Below the pieces are notes generated by a model that was not told where the DNA came from, did not search any database, and worked only from the letters and a program-made list of their open reading frames with translations. This document shows, in pieces, positions 1-7,642 of a DNA stretch of 64,000 nucleotides. This DNA is from Bacillus_CJ salitolerans (GTDB taxonomy: Bacteria; Bacillota; Bacilli; Bacillales; SA4). The translations under genes were made by a program, and so were the position numbers. Positions within the stretch are counted from its first letter, which is position 1; every line of letters starts with the position of its first letter. Location: contig NZ_JBHUEM010000046.1 in NCBI RefSeq assembly GCF_042680805.1, positions 1 through 64,000 on the forward strand, in the 5' to 3' direction.

Positions 1-107
1 TGACATCATACAATGAAAGGTTATTATTTTTATCTGGTATATTTGGGTAATAAGTGTTTCATCTTATCTAGCAGAAACTGTCTACTTTAGTTTAGCAGTC
101 ACACCGT
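1..107. mobile_element. IS21-type element end
   Basis: This stretch is nearly identical to 9124-9231, where it lies directly upstream of an istA remnant, so it reads as the terminal non-coding part of an IS21-family element. Any transposase would lie upstream of the window. A third, more diverged copy is at 61505-61565. The shared part ends in GTCACAC, which I take as the end of the insertion sequence. The family call rests on the istA remnant next to the second copy. Confidence 0.55.
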
Positions 108-195
108 GTCAATTTCAATTGAAAATGACCACAATACCCCTTTGGTGACTATAAACTCAAAAGGTGAAAATTTAATGTATTAAGTTGAGATGTTG

Positions 196-283
196 TTCAA
201 CTATTGGGGGCACTTCTTGAATAAGCATTGGATCAGCTCCGGCTAATCTTTTCGTATTTTATAGGGTCGTTTAGTGGAAGAAG
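196..283 (+). repeat. cassette-type intergenic element, copy 1
   Basis: It has a degenerate 5' box TTCAACTATTGGGGGC, then CACTTCTTGAATAAG and GATCAGC as in the copies at 4646 and 63893, and a 3' box GTTTAGTGGAAGAAGG. It lies in front of the small membrane-protein gene at 344. Nothing else is seen in the first 343 bases apart from the insertion sequence end. Confidence 0.55.
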
Positions 284-343
284 GGATAAATATACTTTAG
301 ATGAAATTGGATAAAATAAAAGGATAAACTAGGAGATGACCCA

Positions 344-565
344 GTGAATCCTACATATGATGTAATATTTGCAGTTATTATCACCACCTTGGGTTTTACA
401 ACAGTCTTTTTAATTCTTTTAGATAGAGTACGAAATAAAATATTAGATAATAAGAGCATTGTTTTGAATATACTAAAGTACTCAATAATCTACCTCTTTT
501 CAATTGTACTGTGTTCAATAAGAGCATTCGCATTTGGACTAACGGGGCACTTCTCGAAGAAGTAA
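344..565 (+). CDS. small membrane protein, 73 aa
   Basis: The GTG start at 344 is preceded by AGGAG at 331-335, so this start is preferred over internal ATGs. The product has two hydrophobic segments (about residues 5-25 and 44-64) separated by a basic loop (DRVRNK), which suggests two membrane passes. No family is recognised. The reading frame runs into the intergenic element at 538: the last codons, including the stop, are written by the element hairpin. The original C-terminus may therefore have been replaced, or the gene may have joined the element by a recombination event. Confidence 0.5.
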   Translation: MNPTYDVIFAVIITTLGFTTVFLILLDRVRNKILDNKSIVLNILKYSIIYLFSIVLCSIRAFAFGLTGHFSKK

Positions 566-597
566 AAAGTTACTTTTTTGTGGATGTAATTAAGTTG
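538..597 (+). repeat. cassette-type intergenic element, copy 2 (short type)
   Basis: The 5' box is ACTAACGGGGCAC, followed by a CTTCTCGAAGAAG hairpin, then AAGTTACTTTTTTG as the T-run. The stop codon of the preceding gene lies inside the hairpin. Confidence 0.65.
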
Positions 598-676
598 ACC
601 AGTAGTTTCTCCAATAAGAATGATAGTAAAGTAACAGGGAATAGTAATCCTAAACATAAATTTAGGGTGGTTATAA

Positions 677-1249
677 ATGCACAAACTATATTATCCTATT
701 GCCATAGTATTAAGCATGATAATAGTTGGAATAAATTATGAATTGGTTTTTGCATCAACTAAAGACAAACCACGAAATTATGAAGAAATTTACCCTGGAA
801 TAGGTTATAAATCAGTTGATAAAGCTGTAAAAGAATTTGAAAAACATTTTAAACAAGAGTTAAAACTTCCTATCAGATTACCACCTTTGGCTTTTACACA
901 TTCTTTTGGAAGATTTAATGATTTGGAAGGAGATATAAACGATTCCTTTGAAATTGAATATGTTAATGATCAAATATCGGTGAATCATTATATGATTGAT
1001 GTAAGACCCATTCAACACAAAATTCCTTTTAGGGAAGAGCACATAGCAAAAAAGCTCAAACTTTCGAATGGAATAGAAGCAGATTATATTGTATATAAAG
1101 TAATAAGAGCTCTTGTATTTGAACGAGATGGCTGGCAGTACCGTTTAAGTATAGATAGAAGATTAACTGAAAAGGTTACACCTGAAATGTTAGTTAAAAT
1201 AGCCGATTCAATCGATTATCCAACTAAAAAAGACAACTTGTTAGAATAG
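677..1249 (+). CDS. secreted or membrane-anchored protein of unknown function, 190 aa
   Basis: It starts at ATG 677 behind a modest AGGGTGG site. Residues 1-26 form a signal peptide or anchor with a long hydrophobic core (YPIAIVLSMIIVGI), ending near VFAST. The rest is soluble, with acidic and aromatic residues but no catalytic motif that I recognise. The layout (signal, then an about 160-residue extracytoplasmic domain) is like Bacillus DUF4367-type cell-surface proteins, but I cannot assign the family. The gene stands alone between two intergenic elements. Confidence 0.6.
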   Translation: MHKLYYPIAIVLSMIIVGINYELVFASTKDKPRNYEEIYPGIGYKSVDKAVKEFEKHFKQELKLPIRLPPLAFTHSFGRFNDLEGDINDSFEIEYVNDQISVNHYMIDVRPIQHKIPFREEHIAKKLKLSNGIEADYIVYKVIRALVFERDGWQYRLSIDRRLTEKVTPEMLVKIADSIDYPTKKDNLLE

Positions 1250-1280
1250 GCATAATCCAAGGATTATTGCCTTTTCTTGT

Positions 1281-1312
1281 TTAGCTACGGGGGCTAATCT
1301 ACAACAAGGTGG
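1281..1312 (+). repeat. cassette-type intergenic element, partial copy 3
   Basis: It shows GCTACGGGGGCTAATC followed by ACAACAAGGTGGCG. The AAGGTGG part serves as the ribosome site of the next gene, so the element here is short and fused to the translation signal. Confidence 0.5.
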
Positions 1313-1320
1313 CGACTAAA

Positions 1321-1563
1321 TTGAGTAAAAAGAAACAAAAGATTTTTAAATACAATCAAGATGACATTTTAGAAATATTAACGGAACATCTTGCGGAAGA
1401 AGGTGGATTTGACACCTTTCAATCAAAGGCGATCTTGTTAGGTTCTCCAGGTAAAGATTTAAGGCTAATTACAGTTATAGGCGAATTAGATGATGATGGT
1501 ATAACTGATATTGACTTGGACGAATTAGACAAGAGTATGGATTACAATGGTTCTCATTCATAA
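1321..1563 (+). CDS. small acidic protein, 80 aa
   Basis: I choose TTG 1321 because AAGGTGG at 1305-1311 sits about ten bases upstream; the alternative GTG 1309 would overlap that site. The product begins MSKKKQKIFKYNQDD and has a very acidic C-terminal half (ELDDDGITDIDLDELDKS). It is soluble, with no transmembrane segment and no recognised family. It could be an immunity-like or regulatory small protein, but nothing in the sequence decides this. Confidence 0.5.
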   Translation: MSKKKQKIFKYNQDDILEILTEHLAEEGGFDTFQSKAILLGSPGKDLRLITVIGELDDDGITDIDLDELDKSMDYNGSHS

Positions 1564-1608
1564 GGTTTTATTTTGACACTAATGATAAGAAGTAGGGATA
1601 TTCTTATT

Positions 1609-1668
1609 AAACAAACGGGTAGCGTTTCTGTAACTAGCAGAGACGCTTTTTTACTTGAAAGAAAAGGT
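1609..1668 (+). repeat. cassette-type intergenic element, copy 4
   Basis: AACAAACGGGTAGCGTTTCTG is followed by a perfect short hairpin (GCGTTTCTG with CAGAGACGC) and TTTTTTACTTGAAAG. The remaining bases up to 1913 hold only a very short ORF fragment starting MTNKGKQKEEEKV at 1731 that stops after 13 codons. Confidence 0.65.
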
Positions 1669-1913
1669 ATTGGATGTTTTTTACAGAATATGTATGTAAT
1701 ATGTATTATCCTTTAACAAGGAAGCCTAATAATGACAAATAAAGGAAAACAAAAGGAAGAAGAAAAGGTATAGTTAAACTTCCGTGTTGGACGTTCAATG
1801 CATTCAGTTATTAAGAACCTTTAATTTAATCAATATAAGAGTATTGTAGTACTGTCTAATTGTATAAACACAGGCATGAAATTAATAATTATCTGATCTT
1901 GGAGGGAGGGTCC

Positions 1914-2435
1914 ATGAATAAAATAATAGTTGTTATTCTATCAGTATTACTAACTATGGGATGTACACAAAATAAACTTCCAATAAATCATGATATAAGC
2001 TTTGATAATTTTGAAGCATCGGAAATTAATCTTGTTAATAACAGTACTCTTTTTATTGGAAAGAAAGCATTTAAAAGGGAAAACATTATTGGTGGAGATA
2101 AGATTAAATTCTCAGGTTCAACAAAACCGGAAGATGATAAAATAAATGTTTTAATGATTGATATTAGGGATAGTAAAGATCTATATAATGTGAATAAAAA
2201 AGACTTTGAACTCATCCTAGGCATTGAGAACAAAGCGGACGATATATATTTTAGTTACCTCTTTATTCGAAATGAAATAGAGTATCAAGGTGGTTATACA
2301 ATTGATGTTGATGAAGACGCTTATGATAAAAATACAGATGTAGTTCTGGTTAATCAGCGAGCAGTTCTTGATGCCATAGCAAGTATCATAGTTGATATAG
2401 ATCAGAAACTTACAGAAGATTTATATAAACCTTAG
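1914..2435 (+). CDS. lipoprotein of unknown function, 173 aa
   Basis: ATG 1914 follows a very strong GGAGGGAGGG site; the longer open frame upstream has none. The N-terminus (MNKIIVVILSVLLTMGC) is a type II signal peptide with lipobox TMGC, cysteine at residue 17, so the mature protein should be lipid-anchored outside the membrane. The mature part is acidic and without recognised motifs. The gene is monocistronic, with an intergenic element at 2479 about 45 bases after the stop. Confidence 0.7.
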   Translation: MNKIIVVILSVLLTMGCTQNKLPINHDISFDNFEASEINLVNNSTLFIGKKAFKRENIIGGDKIKFSGSTKPEDDKINVLMIDIRDSKDLYNVNKKDFELILGIENKADDIYFSYLFIRNEIEYQGGYTIDVDEDAYDKNTDVVLVNQRAVLDAIASIIVDIDQKLTEDLYKP

Positions 2436-2478
2436 TCAATAGTTCTATTTACCATAAAGAGAATGGCTCTTGTGTTGC

Positions 2479-2556
2479 TGAACTAACGGGTAGCGAGAAT
2501 TCAATAACAGTGGTGCTGATCCATGAATGATTAGCACCACTGTTTGTTGAAGGATC
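2479..2556 (+). repeat. cassette-type intergenic element, copy 5 (CTGATCCATGAA type)
   Basis: AACTAACGGGTAGCGAGAAT is followed by the hairpin CAGTGGTGCT / AGCACCACTG (2508-2542, with GATC pairing inside) and TTTGTTGAAGGATC. The copies at 3179, 4059, 42126 and 63200 are the same subfamily. Changes in the two stem arms are compensatory between copies (GTGGTGCT here, GTGGTACT at 63200). Confidence 0.75.
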
Positions 2557-2667
2557 AATTTCTGTAAAATCAGAGGTGCTTTTTTATTATGGGTTAATAA
2601 AATCTGAAGAATTACCATTTCTATACTGGGAAATGGTAATAATAATGAAAATTCAGAGGTGCATAGA

Positions 2668-3171
2668 ATGAATAAATCACCAAAACTCTTTACTCACTTT
2701 TCAATATTAATTCTCTGTATGTTAGCCTTTCCATTAAATAATATAGTAATAGCAAATGAAGGTACATCAGATAAAAAAGATCTATGTGAAAAGTATATTG
2801 AAGAAGAATGGGAAACAGTTAATGAGAAGGTCTTAAAAGATATAATAAAGAGCTTTGAATTAGATTTAACAGGATATAAAGAAATTGAAAGAAGTGACCT
2901 AAATATGAATATAGGTGATAATATTATAGGTCACTACGACAAAATTACTCTAGAACACTTGTTCGTTGGTGCTTCAAATGGGGATATGAGATTATTTTTG
3001 AAAAATGGTTTGAGTGGAAATGAAGGTTATTTTCTGTACAAAAGACCTGATGGAATTAATGTATTAAAGAACTTATCAAAAATTGGTGATGTATGGGTTG
3101 TAATGAATGTAAGTGAAAAGAAAGGAAACGAATACAATTATAACCTACATTTTGAATATATCTGTGATTAA
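2668..3171 (+). CDS. secreted protein of unknown function, 167 aa
   Basis: ATG 2668 lies seven bases after CAGAGGTG. Residues 1-30 are a classical signal peptide (basic start, core ILILCMLAFPL, likely cleavage near IAN-EG), so the product is probably exported. The mature part has two cysteines, one after the signal and one three residues from the end, which could form a disulfide. No domain is recognised. It stands alone, followed 8 bases later by an intergenic element. Confidence 0.65.
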   Translation: MNKSPKLFTHFSILILCMLAFPLNNIVIANEGTSDKKDLCEKYIEEEWETVNEKVLKDIIKSFELDLTGYKEIERSDLNMNIGDNIIGHYDKITLEHLFVGASNGDMRLFLKNGLSGNEGYFLYKRPDGINVLKNLSKIGDVWVVMNVSEKKGNEYNYNLHFEYICD

Positions 3172-3178
3172 GCAGATG

Positions 3179-3277
3179 TTCAACTAAAGGGTAGCGAGAA
3201 TGCAAAAGATGTAATACTGATCCATGAAAGATAAGTACCACTTTTTGGTGGTGTATAGAGCAGGATAGTTAAAGTAG
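3179..3277 (+). repeat. cassette-type intergenic element, copy 6 (CTGATCCATGAA type)
   Basis: TTCAACTAAAGGGTAGCGAG starts just after the preceding stop codon. The hairpin arms are TAATACTGATCC and GATAAGTACCA, followed by CTTTTTGGTGG and the 3' box GAGCAGGATAGTTAAAG. Confidence 0.75.
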
Positions 3278-3324
3278 TTGTGCATAAATAAAAGTAAGAA
3301 ATTACCTTGTAGGAGGTCTTCATA

Positions 3325-3504
3325 ATGAAGAAACCATTTGGGATTCAAATTGAGGGTTCTATTTATTCGAATAGCGGTGAAGATTTAGGAAATAATCAAT
3401 TCTGGGATGCTTTTATTGAGTTCATTGAAAGTAATGATTGGAGTTTCGGTGGAGGTAGTTTTCAGATAGATGAAGAAGGAAAAAGGATTGATGATATTGA
3501 TTGA
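3325..3504 (+). CDS. small protein of unknown function, 59 aa
   Basis: It has a strong TAGGAGG site and ATG 3325, followed by 59 sense codons and TGA. The product starts MKKPFGIQIEGSIYSN and is acidic with a glycine-rich WSFGGG segment and a C-terminal DDID. It has no signal or membrane segment. The start signal and its position between two intergenic elements (gene plus element unit) support a real gene. The function is not recognised. Confidence 0.55.
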   Translation: MKKPFGIQIEGSIYSNSGEDLGNNQFWDAFIEFIESNDWSFGGGSFQIDEEGKRIDDID

Positions 3505-3511
3505 CCTATTC

Positions 3512-3588
3512 CATTAACGGGGCTAATTTTTAAGAATGAGATCGGCTTTTTTCTTCAAGTAAAGGCAGAAAAACTGAAATAAACGGTG
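3512..3588 (+). repeat. cassette-type intergenic element, copy 7
   Basis: It shows CATTAACGGGGCTAAT, then GAGATCGGCTTTTTTCTTCAAGTAAAGGCAG. The 5' box starts 9 bases after the stop codon, and the 3' part runs up to the GGTGGTGA ribosome site of the next gene. Confidence 0.65.
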
Positions 3589-3597
3589 GTGATATAA

Positions 3598-4062
3598 GTG
3601 TTATTATTAAATGGAATATCAGGATTTCAAGTCAACGATTTGGCAGAGGTCGATTCTTTACAATTCAAAAAAACCTGTTATTCCTTTGCAAACCATACTC
3701 AAGGTAAGATGGTGTCTTTCGAGAAACCTCATGTTGCACAGAATTTTTACAGTGTGGAAATTGAATTGAATGGAGAAAGTTTTTTCATTTTACTAAACAA
3801 CTCGTATCCCATAGTTGCGTTTGCTTCTTCAGTAGAGTATTTTAACATTAATTTTATTGACCACCCACAAGCCTGTGTTTTTTGAATCATATAATAATGT
3901 ATTTACAATAGCTACTGTGCACGAGCTGGTTAAACCTTTAGTAATTGATGAAAGAACTCAGACTGTGATAAACAAAAACAACTTAAAAAAACTGAACTAA
4001 AGCAAATATTCTTTTGGAAACCAGAAAAAGTAGGCGATGTCGTCTTCAATTTTTGGGATTGA
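3598..4062 (+). pseudogene. broken gene of unknown function, about 155 codons in three frames
   Basis: It starts GTG 3598 behind GGTGGTGA. The first frame runs 95 codons and stops at 3885, but protein-like sequence continues in a second frame (KPVFFESYNNVFTIATVHEL and on, to about 3999) and then a third (QIFFWKPEKVGDVVFNFWD) ending at TGA 4060-4062. Two frameshifts therefore break one gene of about 155 residues. No family is recognised. The final TGA overlaps the start of the next intergenic element, so the gene once ended exactly at that element. Confidence 0.6.
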
Positions 4063-4160
4063 ACTAAAGGGTAGCGAGAATGCAATAGACATAATACTGA
4101 TCCATGAAGAATAAGTACCACTTTTTGTTGAAGTAAAGTGCAGCAGAGTTTAAAAAGCAT
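4059..4160 (+). repeat. cassette-type intergenic element, copy 8 (CTGATCCATGAA type)
   Basis: TTGAACTAAAGGGTAGCGAG overlaps the TGA stop of the broken gene upstream. The hairpin TAATACTGATCC / ATAAGTACCA is followed by CTTTTTGTTGAAGTAAAG and the 3' box TGCAGCAGAGTTTAAAAAG. It is close to identical to the copy at 3179. Confidence 0.8.
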
Positions 4161-4194
4161 CAGATCCAAAAGTATGTGATTAAGGGTGTGGATT

Positions 4195-4650
4195 ATGAAA
4201 CGAATTAGCATAGGCTCTTGGACTATCGAGGAAGATGTTGATAAAACAAAAGAATTTTATGATAAGTATTATTTAATCACAGAAGGTTGTGATTGTGATT
4301 TTTGTGCTAATTATGTTTTAGCTTGTGACAGTTTCCCTTTAAAAGTTAAAGACCTATTTAAATCATTGGGTATTGATCCTCGCAAAGAGGGTGAGGTTTC
4401 CGAATATATGGAGAACATAGATGGCACGCACTTATATGGTGCATTTTACCATATTGTCGGAAAGATAGTTGATGGACCCAAATTATGGGTACCTACTAAG
4501 GTCGGTAGCGAAGTTTCTACACCTAACTTCGTTGAACATAATGGTGTTGAAATAGGCTTTAGTGAAGATTTGGCATTAGTCCCAAAAGGATTCCCGATAC
4601 CAACTATACAGTTTGAGATACAAATGAATGTACCGTGGTTATTAAGCTAA
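4195..4650 (+). CDS. cysteine-motif protein of unknown function, 151 aa
   Basis: ATG 4195 follows AAGGGTGTGG. The protein is soluble. Near residues 30-40 it has a cluster EGCDCDFCANY (CxCxxC) that could bind a metal, and a well-conserved-looking middle part GIDPRKEGEV. It resembles uncharacterised Bacillus proteins of similar length, but I cannot name a family with certainty. The stop codon TAA is part of the 5' box of the following element (AGCTAAAGGGTGC), so gene and element are physically fused. Confidence 0.6.
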   Translation: MKRISIGSWTIEEDVDKTKEFYDKYYLITEGCDCDFCANYVLACDSFPLKVKDLFKSLGIDPRKEGEVSEYMENIDGTHLYGAFYHIVGKIVDGPKLWVPTKVGSEVSTPNFVEHNGVEIGFSEDLALVPKGFPIPTIQFEIQMNVPWLLS

Positions 4651-4768
4651 AGGGTGCACTTCTTGAATAAGCTAAATAAGATCAGCAACTGCTGGTCTTT
4701 ATTTGCTGAGGAAGCAAAAGGGATTGCCCTTATTCAATTAAAGAGCAGAAGAGTTTAATAAAGGTATT
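4646..4768 (+). repeat. cassette-type intergenic element, copy 9 (GATCAGCA-TGCTGGTC type)
   Basis: The 5' box AGCTAAAGGGTGCAC contains the stop codon of the gene at 4195. The hairpin arms are GATCAGCA and TGCTGGTC; CTTTATTTG follows, then a second GGG-ATTG-CCC motif, and the 3' box GAGCAGAAGAGTTTAATAAAG. The subfamily is shared with 196, 57264 and 63893. Confidence 0.8.
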
Positions 4769-4811
4769 TCAGTTGATAAGTAAAAATTTTAGCTAAGGAG
4801 TGACCGAACAT

Positions 4812-5084
4812 ATGAATAAAATAAGTCGGTGGATGATTGTTTGTGTTCTAATTTTATTTGGAGTTTTATTGTTAAACAAAGGATTAGATTTAAGGTCACT
4901 TGGGACGAGTGTTGATGGTGATGGCATTGGAGTATACTTTTTAGGTTTTGAAATAAATGAAAGAGTACCAGAAGAAAGTATCCCTTCATATGCAGTTGGA
5001 TTTTTCATATCAAGTTTTTTGGTGATAATCGCTTCGCTTACTTTTGTTGGAATGAATTTGAAATCAGGAAAAAAGGAAAGTTAA
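4812..5084 (+). CDS. small membrane protein, 90 aa
   Basis: ATG 4812 follows AAGGAG at 4795-4800; the GTG at 4800 overlaps that site and is rejected. There are two hydrophobic segments: residues about 5-22 (WMIVCVLILFGVLLL) and about 58-78 (VGFFISSFLVIIASLTFVG), joined by a polar extracytoplasmic-length loop. No family is recognised. The gene is monocistronic, followed 17 bases later by an intergenic element. Confidence 0.6.
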   Translation: MNKISRWMIVCVLILFGVLLLNKGLDLRSLGTSVDGDGIGVYFLGFEINERVPEESIPSYAVGFFISSFLVIIASLTFVGMNLKSGKKES

Positions 5085-5100
5085 TTTTTTATAACTTTTG

Positions 5101-5172
5101 ACTAACGGGGGCAATCCTCCAAGAAGGAGATTAGCTTTTTATTGTTAAAGTATAAGACCAGGTTAATAAAAG
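5101..5172 (+). repeat. cassette-type intergenic element, copy 10 (AAGAAGGAG type)
   Basis: ACTAACGGGGGCAATC is followed by the small hairpin CTCC-AAGAA-GGAG, an outer pairing GCAATC/GATTAGC, TTTTTATTGTTAAAG and the 3' box ACCAGGTTAATAAAAG. Confidence 0.75.
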
Positions 5173-5203
5173 CGAATAAATTAGTAAATCAGGAGAACAG
5201 AGG

Positions 5204-5635
5204 ATGGAGATAAGAAAAGCAACTGTAAGCGATGTTAGTGAATTAACTTCACTGATGGAACACCTTGGTTATCCAACAACACTTGATAAGATGAAAGCAC
5301 GTTTTGATAATATTGAATCAAAATCTGATTACAACACTTTAGTAGCATCTTATAATGGAAATATTGTTGGAATGATTGGATTAGTTAAGGGATACTATTA
5401 TGAAATAGACGGCTCTTATGTACGAATAGTAGCTCTTGTTGTAAATTCTAATTACCGAAGTAAAGGGATAGGAAAAAGTCTAGTTCAAGAAGCAGAGAAA
5501 TGGGCACGAGAGATAGGGGCTTCTGGAATTGGACTTAATAGCGGTAACCGTCCAGAAAGGATAAAAGCTCATGAATTTTATAAAAGTATGGGCTACATAG
5601 AGAAAAGTATAGGTTTTGCTAAAAGCCTTATTTAA
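5204..5635 (+). CDS. GNAT-family N-acetyltransferase
   Basis: It is a full-length single-domain GNAT of 143 residues, starting ATG 5204 behind CAGAGGA. The acetyl-CoA binding motif A is clear: ALVVNSNYRSKGIGKSLV (about residues 76-94), followed by the FYKSMGY motif B near residue 125. The family transfers acetyl groups to amines of small molecules or proteins; the substrate cannot be read here. The gene ends three bases before the next intergenic element, which a group II intron has interrupted. Confidence 0.85.
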   Translation: MEIRKATVSDVSELTSLMEHLGYPTTLDKMKARFDNIESKSDYNTLVASYNGNIVGMIGLVKGYYYEIDGSYVRIVALVVNSNYRSKGIGKSLVQEAEKWAREIGASGIGLNSGNRPERIKAHEFYKSMGYIEKSIGFAKSLI

Positions 5636-5682
5636 GTAAAGGGTGGCGTATCTTCAAGAAGGAGATCGCACCTTTTTTATTG

Positions 5683-7600
5683 GCGTGCCCAGGCAAGCCG
5701 TTAATTGCTAACTGGTGAAAGTCCAGTCTAGGTAAGAACCAAGTCGCCTAGTAGCTAACAGGCAACTGGTGGAGAAATCCTAAGGTTGAAGCCCTGTGAT
5801 GCAACTTTACAGGTTGTAACATAAAGTGAATCCTGCCGTCTCGTCAAAGGTAACCTGCAAACAGGACAAAGAGAAGTCGAGCCTTGCAATAAAGGGCGAA
5901 GACCATGGAAGGTGTGTAGAACTTGGAACAACACCGAAGAATCTCTCGGGGTATGGGGAGCGACATGTAAAGAAAGTAGTTAACGGAACTGGGGAGACCC
6001 TACTTTACCCTCAGAGAGGAGAGAGAAAGCCTATAAGCATTAGCGAAATGGTGGACTGTAAAGAGGGAGTCGGAGGAGGTCATAGTACCAATGATTGTCA
6101 TGACAACACAACATGACATAGGGAAGGACCTCTACTTTGTTTATGTGTTTGAAGGAGGTAAGAGTGAGTGAATGCTATTAAAATAGCTAACTACACCGAT
6201 GTAAAAGCTCAACAACTTTGGAAAACACTATATCTTTGTGCCAAGGAAAACCCGAAACGTAGGTTTCATGCACTATATGATAAAGTGTATCGCCCTGATA
6301 TTTTGCTAGAAGCATGGAAACGAGTGAAAAGGAAGAAAGGTAGTGGCGGGATAGACGGTCAAACGATTGAAGAAATCGTTATGAATTACGGTGAAAGGAA
6401 ATTTCTAAACGAGTTATATACTCAGTTAAAAGAAAATAGATACAATCCTAGTCCCGTAAAGAGAACGTATATTCCAAAAGAAAATGGAAAGAAAAGACCT
6501 TTAGGAATTCCAACTATAAAGGATAGAGTCGTTCAAATGGCTACAAAGATGGTTATTGAGCCAATTTTCGAAGCTGATTTTCAAGAATGCTCATTTGGTT
6601 TTCGTCCAAAAAGGAATGCACACCAAGCTATGGCTAGTATAAGAGAAGCAAGCAAAAGCAGTTCTTGGGTAGTGGATGTGGATATTCAAGGATATTTTGA
6701 TAACATCAACCAAGAGAAATTGATAAAATTAGTTGAGCAGAAAATAAGTGACCGTAGAATCCTAAAGTTAATTCGTAAATGGTTACAGGCTGGTATAATG
6801 GAAGACGGTAATGTAAGGAATCCCCTAACGGGGACTCCGCAGGGGGGAGTAATTTCTCCTCTGTTAGCAAACATCTATCTGAATACATTAGACAAGCTTT
6901 GGAGCAAGAAATTCCATCATCTAGGAACACTAGTCCGTTATGCTGATGATCTAGTTATCTTAACAAGAACAAAGCAACAAGCAATTGAGAGTATTCAAGT
7001 TCTACAAGGAATCATGAATAAGCTAGACTTGACGATTAATCGTGATAAATCAAAACTTGTCCATCTGTTTGATAACAAAGAGGGATTCGATTTCCTAGGT
7101 TTCCATAACCGAAAATTTGAAGTCCATAATAAAGGGGGAAGACCCTTTTACGCTATGGCTCATGTTCCAAAGAAGAATGCCATGAAGAAGATGAGAGCAA
7201 GGATTAAAGATTTCACTGAACCTAGAAACAAGTTATATTTAGACATGAGAGAATTGGTGAAGGGATTAAATAGAATTTTACTAGGTTATAAGAATTATTA
7301 TAAAATCTCACCAATCGCATATAATTGGCTAAATAAAATTGATTGGTATGTGACTGAAAGACTGGTCCTCTTTTACAACAAGAAAAAGAATAACAGAAGA
7401 AAACATGGTAATCTAGCAAAAGTACAGGAAGAGATTAAGCATCTAGTCGTGAAACTAGCACGGAACTAACCGTAATGCACAAGAAAGAAGAACATCGGAA
7501 AGCCGTATGAGGGAAAACTTCACGTACGGTTTGATGAGGGGGAGCTGAAAGTAAAGTAGAAACCGACAGGTTGCCTTCTGAAATCAGTTCTCTACTCTAC
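5683..7600 (+). mobile_element. group II intron with reverse transcriptase ORF
   Basis: The boundaries follow from comparison with empty element copies. The 5' end begins GCGTGCCCAGG (the functional G may be 5683 or 5685) and the 3' end is ...CTCTACTCTAC, with the AC expected of group II introns. A domain V hairpin is visible at 7501-7533 (AGCCGTATGAGGG, AAAA loop, TTCACGTACGGTTT), with a probable domain VI after it. The intron lies directly behind a hairpin and T-run, and its protein lacks an endonuclease domain; both fit class C introns, which target terminators and integron attC sites. A degraded second copy is at 17439. Confidence 0.85.
6168..7469 (+). CDS. ltrA: group II intron reverse transcriptase/maturase
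   Basis: 433 residues, GTG start at 6168 with GGAGGT nine bases upstream. The reverse transcriptase domain covers about residues 60-310: RPLGIPTIKDR, FGFRPKRNAHQA, TPQGGVISPLLANIYL and the catalytic YADD at 258-261. A maturase (domain X) region follows (about 330-425). There is no HNH endonuclease domain, as in class C introns. The frame is intact, so the intron may still be mobile. The protein helps splicing of its host intron and copies it into new target sites. Confidence 0.9.
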   Translation: MNAIKIANYTDVKAQQLWKTLYLCAKENPKRRFHALYDKVYRPDILLEAWKRVKRKKGSGGIDGQTIEEIVMNYGERKFLNELYTQLKENRYNPSPVKRTYIPKENGKKRPLGIPTIKDRVVQMATKMVIEPIFEADFQECSFGFRPKRNAHQAMASIREASKSSSWVVDVDIQGYFDNINQEKLIKLVEQKISDRRILKLIRKWLQAGIMEDGNVRNPLTGTPQGGVISPLLANIYLNTLDKLWSKKFHHLGTLVRYADDLVILTRTKQQAIESIQVLQGIMNKLDLTINRDKSKLVHLFDNKEGFDFLGFHNRKFEVHNKGGRPFYAMAHVPKKNAMKKMRARIKDFTEPRNKLYLDMRELVKGLNRILLGYKNYYKISPIAYNWLNKIDWYVTERLVLFYNKKKNNRRKHGNLAKVQEEIKHLVVKLARN

Positions 7601-7642
7601 AAGTAAAGAGCAGGTTTGTTAAACAGGAAAGGAAGATTTTTC

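Larger units (their letters stand above)
5633..7635 (+). repeat. cassette-type intergenic element, copy 11, split by a group II intron
   Basis: The 5' half is 5633-5682 (AAGTAAAGGGTGGCG, CTTC-AAGAAGGAG hairpin, CACCTTTTTTATTG). The 3' half is 7601-7635 (AAGTAAAGAGCAGGTTTG). Joining the two halves restores exactly the TTGAAGTAAAGAGCAG tract of uninterrupted copies such as 4059 and 63200, which fixes the intron boundaries. Confidence 0.75.

Noticed and set aside
1988..2233. 81-codon minus-strand frame opposite the lipoprotein gene
   Set aside because: The lipoprotein frame has a strong ribosome site and a lipobox; the antisense frame has neither.
5826..6116. 96-codon open frame inside the intron 5' region
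   Set aside because: It overlaps conserved group II intron RNA sequence that recurs, with deletions breaking the frame, at 17580-17830; it is structural RNA, not a gene.
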